From the NCBI GenBank assembly GCA_003648815.1, contig QMPZ01000043.1, positions 1-10,320 on the forward strand: a DNA stretch of 10,320 nucleotides. The letters run 5' to 3'. Positions within the stretch are counted from its first letter, which is position 1; the number at the start of each line of letters is the position of its first letter. Positions 6,770-10,320 of the stretch are shown one piece after another. This DNA comes from Candidatus Aerophobota bacterium. GTDB taxonomy: Bacteria > Aerophobota > Aerophobia > Aerophobales > B47-G16. The notes below the pieces were generated by a model. The model saw only the letters and a program-made list of their open reading frames with translations. It was not told the origin of the DNA and ran no database searches. The position numbers and the translations under genes are program-made.

Positions 6770-7717
6770 ATGGATGTCCTCTGTTTTGGCCAGGTTACCG
6801 CGGATGTCGTGGTAAACTGGACCGAAGAGATTCCGGAGAAGGGAAAGTCAGAGTTTGTAAAGAGAATTCAACTTCATAACGGTGGTTGTGCCTGTAATAC
6901 GGCAATTGATCTTGCGAAAATAGGCATCTCTGTGGCAATAGTGGGAAGGGTGGGAAAAGATGCTTTTGGTGATTATCTTTTGTCTTTGATGAAAAGCGTT
7001 GGGGTAGAGACCAGGGGATTGCAAAGGGATGAGGAGGTGAACACTTCCTCTACCATAGTGTTGGTGGACAAAGACGGGGAAAGAAGATTTCTCCATTATT
7101 CAGGAGCTAATGCCAGGCTGCGAGGCGATGAGCTTGACCTTGAGATGCTGAAAGAGGCTAAAATTTTCCATTTAGCACCGATATATCTATTGCCCGGTTT
7201 GGACAGGAACTCAGCAGCTCAGCTGCTTAAGAAAGCTAAGGAAATGGGGGTCATGACCTGCCTTGATACAGCCTGGGACGCTACAAATCAATGGTTGGAT
7301 TTAGTTGAGCCTTCCCTTTACTACACGGACGTTTTTCTGCCCAGTTTTGATGAGGCGAAGATGATTTCCAAAAGGGACTCCCCCTCAGATGTGGCAGAGT
7401 TTTTTCTTTCCTACGGGATTAAGATAGTTGGATTGAAGATGAGTGAGAAGGGATGCTATATCAGGACTAAGGATAGGGAAATCTATGTTCCGGCATTTGA
7501 GGTGGGGGCAGTTGATACTACGGGAGCAGGAGATGCGTTTGTCGCCGGGTTTTTAACAGGACTGGTAAAAGGTTGGGATCTGGAATTTATCGGTAAGTTT
7601 GCCAACGCTGTTGGGGCGTGTTGTATAACGAAGTCTGGTGCTTCTCAAGGGGTAAGGTCTCTTGAGAAAACGCTGGAGTTTATGAAGAACTTGAGGGTTC
7701 TTAAGGTAACTTCCTAA
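6770..7717 (+). CDS. PfkB-family carbohydrate kinase
   Basis: A 315-residue ribokinase-like sugar kinase transferring phosphate from ATP to a sugar, probably a ketose or nucleoside-like compound. The first PfkB signature is GGCACNTAIDLAKIG (from residue 38). The second is DTTGAGDAFVAGFLTG (from 249), with the anion hole GAGD and the catalytic base D255. VGRVGKDAFGDYL, near residue 60, is also typical. I prefer ATG 6770 to the in-frame GTG at 6755, because GGAGG (6757-6761) lies 8 bases before 6770 and would be inside the longer version. Its gap to the upstream gene is 74 bases and to the downstream gene 50 bases, so one operon is likely. The substrate cannot be read from the sequence. Beside a lyxose/mannose isomerase, a fructokinase or other ketokinase role is a reasonable guess. 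Confidence 0.95.
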   Translation: MDVLCFGQVTADVVVNWTEEIPEKGKSEFVKRIQLHNGGCACNTAIDLAKIGISVAIVGRVGKDAFGDYLLSLMKSVGVETRGLQRDEEVNTSSTIVLVDKDGERRFLHYSGANARLRGDELDLEMLKEAKIFHLAPIYLLPGLDRNSAAQLLKKAKEMGVMTCLDTAWDATNQWLDLVEPSLYYTDVFLPSFDEAKMISKRDSPSDVAEFFLSYGIKIVGLKMSEKGCYIRTKDREIYVPAFEVGAVDTTGAGDAFVAGFLTGLVKGWDLEFIGKFANAVGACCITKSGASQGVRSLEKTLEFMKNLRVLKVTS

Positions 7718-7730
7718 GGTTTTTAAGAAC
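7697..7730. repeat. Inverted repeat across the end of the kinase gene
   Basis: GTTCTTAA (7697-7704) and TTAAGAAC (7723-7730) are exact reverse complements with 18 bases between, spanning the kinase stop codon. An alternative stem pairs CTT and AGG with CCTAAG (7713-7718), so two exclusive folds exist. There is no T run, so it is a poor terminator. It could be an operator or an mRNA structure ahead of the isomerase gene. A TATAAT follows at 7741-7746 without a convincing -35 box. Confidence 0.35.
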
Positions 7731-7767
7731 ATAATGGGAGTATAATTATTTATTAGGAGGCAGAAGG

Positions 7768-8310
7768 ATGAAAAGAGAAGAATATGAAAGGGCAAGGAAA
7801 CGGGCGATTGAGTATTTAAAGAAGGCATGTATTGTCATAACCGATGAGGAGAAAAAGGCTATAGAGGTGACAGACTATGGTCTGGGCATGCTTGAGGATA
7901 TCGGGCTTCAAATTTTAGTTTACGTTAATACCGAGCGGGTCTGCGCAAAGGAACTGGTCCTTTTCCCGCATCAGACCTGTCCTGAACATAAACATCCGCC
8001 TATAGATAAAAGCCCGGGTAAGGAGGAAACGTTTAGATGTAGATGGGGAAAAGTGTATTTATACGTACCCGGTGAGCCGGCGAAGGAGCCCAAAGCCCTT
8101 ATTCCTGAAAGTCAAAAACGTTACTTTACCGTCTGGCATGAAATAGAACTTCGTCCTGGAGATCAGTATACCCTTCAGCCAAACACCCTACACTGGTTTC
8201 AGGCCGGAGATGAAGGAGCGATAGTTTCAGAATTTTCCACCAGGAGTGTGGATGAACTCGATGTGTTCACCAATCCAAACATAAAAAGGTTTTCCACCGT
8301 GGAGGATTAA
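7768..8310 (+). CDS. D-lyxose ketol-isomerase family protein (cupin)
   Basis: A 180-residue cupin resembling D-lyxose isomerase (EC 5.3.1.15), which converts D-lyxose to D-xylulose; family members often also convert D-mannose to D-fructose. Metal-binding positions are readable: H74 and H76 in PEHKHP, E87 in GKEETFRCRWG (11 residues after the second His, as in characterised members from memory), and H142 in QPNTLHWFQAG. The region around 121-138, with TVWHEIELRPGDQYTLQP, is the second cupin strand set. Close to the N-terminus is a helical lid, MKREEYERARKRAIEYLKK. AGGAGG (7755-7760) is 7 bases before the ATG. It follows the kinase closely, so its product could feed the kinase. A somewhat different sugar specificity is possible. 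Confidence 0.87.
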   Translation: MKREEYERARKRAIEYLKKACIVITDEEKKAIEVTDYGLGMLEDIGLQILVYVNTERVCAKELVLFPHQTCPEHKHPPIDKSPGKEETFRCRWGKVYLYVPGEPAKEPKALIPESQKRYFTVWHEIELRPGDQYTLQPNTLHWFQAGDEGAIVSEFSTRSVDELDVFTNPNIKRFSTVED

Positions 8311-8416
8311 CTTGACCATCCACAAAAGTTTTCGCAGACCATAAAAAACCAAAAACTTGAAGATAAATACGATCAATTGTTATAAAAGAAGGACCGAAAT
8401 GAGGAAGAAGATCAGG

Positions 8417-8540
8417 TTATTCGTCAACACTCAGCTCTTCGGAAACCTTTCTTAGGTGTTCTTCTAAACTCTGCATAATTCTCTGAAGGAGCTTCCGGTA
8501 AGGGTGTGCAGGCCCATTTTGCGAGGTAGTTACTTTTTAG
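8417..8540 (-). pseudogene. Coding remnant, C-terminal end of an unknown protein
   Basis: Inside the 354-base gap between isomerase and regulator, the minus strand reads LKSNYLAKWACTP (8540 downward). After one frame change near 8500 it continues as YRKLLQRIMQSLEEHLRK, then VSEELSVDE and a TAA stop (8419-8417). The amphipathic, Glu/Lys-rich helix with a clean stop looks like the end of a real protein broken by a one-base insertion. No start and no upstream part are found. I do not recognise the family; a transposase tail is possible given the IS remnant at the left edge. The rest of the gap (8311-8416) shows no gene, only an AT-rich 7-bp repeat (AAGTTTT at 8326, AAAACTT at 8352). Confidence 0.35.
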
Positions 8541-8542
8541 GC

Positions 8543-8570
8543 TTGACAACACAGAGATTTTTACTAAAAT
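8543..8570 (+). promoter_or_regulatory. Sigma70-type promoter of the DeoR regulator gene
   Basis: TTGACA (8543-8548) is a perfect -35 box. A 16-base spacer leads to TAAAAT (8565-8570), five of six matches to the -10 consensus. Transcription would start near 8577, leaving a leader of almost 90 bases before ATG 8665. It suggests the regulator starts its own transcription unit, which may include the second binding protein. No clear dyad overlaps the boxes. Confidence 0.6.
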
Positions 8571-8664
8571 CATAACCAAAATAGGAAATAAATAAAGACA
8601 AAAAATGGAATAAGTATAAGGTAAAACCAATTATTTGTTTTTGAAATGGAGGAAAAGGACAGAA

Positions 8665-9426
8665 ATGTTAGTGGGTGAAAGAAGATTAAAGATAATAGAT
8701 TTACTGCAACAAAAAGGGATTGTAGCAGTTTCAGAATTAAGTGAACTCCTTTCCGTTACCGAAGAGACAATTAGACAGGATTTAAGAGATTTGGAAAAGA
8801 GGGGATTGCTAAAGAGAATCTATGGAGGTGCTATAGCTACTAATAGAATTGACTCAGAGATATCATTTAAGGAGAGGGAAAGAGAGCATAGGAAGGAAAA
8901 GGAGGCGATAGGTAAAGCTGCGGCAAAGTTAGTTGAGGATAAAGACAGTTTAATGGTCGATGCCAGCACTACAGCTTTACAGGTGGTAAAGAATATTGAG
9001 CCGAACAAACAGATAAGCGTGATAACTCCCTCTTTGGCCGTGGTCATGGAGTTGGTCAGTAGGTCCGAGGTCACAGTTATTTCCACAGGGGGCATCTTTC
9101 ACCCAAAGTCATTTTCTTATGTTGGTTCCTTAGCTGAATATGGAGCGAAGAGGTATCATGTAAATAAGTTGTTTTTGGGAGCAAAGGGAGTAACTGAAGC
9201 TGGATTTATGGATGCCTACGAGCCAGAAGCTGAGCTCAAGAAGGCAATGATTGAATCTGCAGAAGAGGTAATTCTCGTTGTGGACAGTAGCAAGTTTGGC
9301 AAGGTAGCTTTAGTGAACGTTTCTCCATTAGAAGCTGTGGATAAAATCGTCACCGATGCGGGGATTCCCTCGGGATATAAAAAGTTATTTTCTGAGCAAA
9401 ATATAGAGGTAATAATAGCTTCGTGA
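8665..9426 (+). CDS. DeoR/GlpR-family transcriptional regulator
   Basis: A 253-residue sugar-responsive regulator, normally a repressor released by a phosphorylated sugar. The N-terminal winged helix-turn-helix begins MLVGERRLKIIDLLQQKG; its recognition part is near residues 22-42 (VSELSELLSVTEETIRQDL), followed by the family-typical LLKRIYGGAI. The C-terminal sugar-phosphate isomerase-like sensor domain shows VDASTTALQ (from about 98), STGGIFHPKSFSYVG, FLGAKGVTEAGF and DSSKFGKVALVNVSPL. ATG 8665 gives the usual family length and has AAGGA (8655-8659) 5 bases upstream; the in-frame TTG at 8635 would add ten atypical residues. Standing after the kinase and isomerase and before a second transporter protein, it most likely controls this locus. 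The effector is unknown. Confidence 0.95.
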   Translation: MLVGERRLKIIDLLQQKGIVAVSELSELLSVTEETIRQDLRDLEKRGLLKRIYGGAIATNRIDSEISFKEREREHRKEKEAIGKAAAKLVEDKDSLMVDASTTALQVVKNIEPNKQISVITPSLAVVMELVSRSEVTVISTGGIFHPKSFSYVGSLAEYGAKRYHVNKLFLGAKGVTEAGFMDAYEPEAELKKAMIESAEEVILVVDSSKFGKVALVNVSPLEAVDKIVTDAGIPSGYKKLFSEQNIEVIIAS

Positions 9427-9442
9427 TCAGATGGAGAATATG

Positions 9443-9472
9443 GCCAAAAGGGGGTGAGATGTTAGTTTTGGC
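9443..9472. promoter_or_regulatory. Inverted repeat ahead of the second binding protein
   Basis: GCCAAAA (9443-9449) and TTTTGGC (9466-9472) are exact reverse complements with 16 bases between; two wobble pairs can extend the stem. It lies 17 bases after the regulator stop in a 102-base gap. It is not followed by T residues. It could be an operator or a leader hairpin. Nearby, TCCTA (9501-9505) can pair with TAGGA (9516-9520), which covers part of the next ribosome binding site. Confidence 0.4.
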
Positions 9473-9528
9473 TGGGAGAAGAGGATAAAAATTTCAGGTA
9501 TCCTACTTTCATAGATAGGAGGAGAAAA

Positions 9529-10320
9529 GTGATACGAAAAGTAGGGGTAATATTATTAGGTGTGGCAATATGTCTTTTGGGAGCAACTTCAGCTCTGGCG
9601 ATGAAATACAATGAATCTCCCATGTTGAAAACGAAAGTAGCGGCAGGTCTGCTTCCGCCGGTGGAGGAGAGATTGCCAGAGGAACCCATGGTGGTTGGAC
9701 CCGGGGTACTGGTACCAAAAGGAAACCTTGATTTTGAGATTGGGCAATATGGAGGAACATTGCGGTCAGTTCAACCCGACCCGGAATGGAATCCAGATAT
9801 CTTCGTTATGTGTGACGAACCTTTACTCTGTGCACCGGGAATTTTGGGAAGTGATATAGATGGAAGTGTTCCTATAAAGGGCAATATTGTTGATGACTTT
9901 AAAGTCTCTGACAATTACAAAGTCTTCACCTTCCACCTTCGCAAGGGTTTGAAATGGTCAGATGGGCATCCTGTAACTACAGAGGATGTTCTCTTTGCCT
10001 ATGAGGATGTTCTTTTGAACGAAAAGCTTACCCCGATTTTCCCTCAGTGGCTGAGAGCGGCTAATAAACCCGATGGTGAACCTATGAAGCTTGAGGTTAT
10101 AGACGATTATACATTTCGCATAAAATTTGCAGAGCCCTATGGAGGATTTCTTGATCAGTTAGCTATACTCTTCTGGAAAGGTTATACAGATCTGATTAAA
10201 CCCAAACATTATCTGAAGAACTTTCATGTTCGCTATACCCCGCTGGAAAAGCTCGAACCATTGATCAAAGAGGAAGGACTGGCAAAGGGTGAATGGTGGA
10301 CTTTGTTCAACAAGAAGGAT
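9529..10320 (+). CDS. Second family-5 solute-binding protein, 3' end outside window
   Basis: The first 264 codons of a binding protein that runs off the right edge. The start is GTG (9529), preceded by AGGAGG (9517-9522) with 6 bases between. The signal peptide MIRKVGVILLGVAICLL ends at SALA (residue 24), with no lipobox. The mature part has GQYGGTLRSVQ, then LRKGLKWSDGHPVTTEDVLF and KLTPIFPQWL, closely parallel to the protein at 922, including the shared pieces PML(R/K)T, VAAG, RLPEEP and HYLK(K/N)FH. The two are clear paralogs but not near-identical, so they probably serve related substrates. It has no permease in view and may open a second transporter set. Confidence 0.9.
   Translation, partial: MIRKVGVILLGVAICLLGATSALAMKYNESPMLKTKVAAGLLPPVEERLPEEPMVVGPGVLVPKGNLDFEIGQYGGTLRSVQPDPEWNPDIFVMCDEPLLCAPGILGSDIDGSVPIKGNIVDDFKVSDNYKVFTFHLRKGLKWSDGHPVTTEDVLFAYEDVLLNEKLTPIFPQWLRAANKPDGEPMKLEVIDDYTFRIKFAEPYGGFLDQLAILFWKGYTDLIKPKHYLKNFHVRYTPLEKLEPLIKEEGLAKGEWWTLFNKKD

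Noticed and set aside
8357..8455. TTGAAG-18-TATAAA promoter-like pair followed by an 18-codon ORF from ATG 8399
   Set aside because: The -35 box is poor, the ORF is very short, and it overlaps the minus-strand coding tail; not convincing as a gene.
8635..8664. TTG at 8635 as start of the DeoR regulator
   Set aside because: It adds ten residues unlike the family, and the purine-rich ribosome binding sites lie between it and ATG 8665.
9459..9488. Nine-codon ORF after GGGGGTGAG
   Set aside because: Too short to judge and likely chance, although it sits within and beside the inverted repeat at 9443-9472.
1..10320. CRISPR arrays, tRNA or rRNA genes
   Set aside because: No regularly spaced repeats, cloverleaf-like segments or conserved rRNA stretches were seen on either strand.

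Overview
The window reads as part of a bacterial sugar-uptake and catabolism locus, with all intact genes on the + strand. Ribosome binding sites are strong and regular (AGGAGG-type), start codons include GTG, and there is a sigma70-like promoter. Taxonomy cannot be fixed from the sequence alone. The family-5 solute-binding protein style, the DppB/DppC pair and the PfkB/DeoR company recall anaerobic, often thermophilic lineages such as Thermotogota, Atribacterota or Chloroflexota; this is an impression, not a result.

Layout. Positions 1-619 (- strand) hold a decayed integrase-core transposase that runs off the left edge; its reading frame is recoverable only across four frameshifts. Positions 620-921 form a long leader with a TTGACA box at the IS boundary, a 20-bp inverted repeat, a long stem-loop, an 11-bp tandem direct repeat and a possible 37-residue leader ORF that ends inside the next ribosome binding site. 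Then come a periplasmic family-5 solute-binding protein (922-2886), a hairpin-bearing gap, a DppB-like permease (3065-4057) and a DppC-like permease (4061-5167), a sulfatase-superfamily hydrolase with Thr at the usual Cys/Ser position (5268-6695), a PfkB sugar kinase (6770-7717) and a D-lyxose isomerase-family cupin (7768-8310). A 354-base gap follows, holding a minus-strand coding remnant and a good promoter. After it come a DeoR-family regulator (8665-9426) and the first 264 codons of a second, paralogous solute-binding protein (9529 to the right edge).

How they may work together (inference). The binding protein and the two permeases would import a carbohydrate, possibly a sulfated or otherwise esterified one. 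The sulfatase-like enzyme has no signal peptide and would act on it inside the cell. The lyxose/mannose-type isomerase would turn the released aldose into a ketose, the PfkB kinase would phosphorylate it, and the DeoR regulator would sense a phosphorylated sugar. No ATPase genes of the transporter lie in the window; they may follow the second binding protein or be shared from elsewhere. No tRNA, rRNA or CRISPR array was seen.
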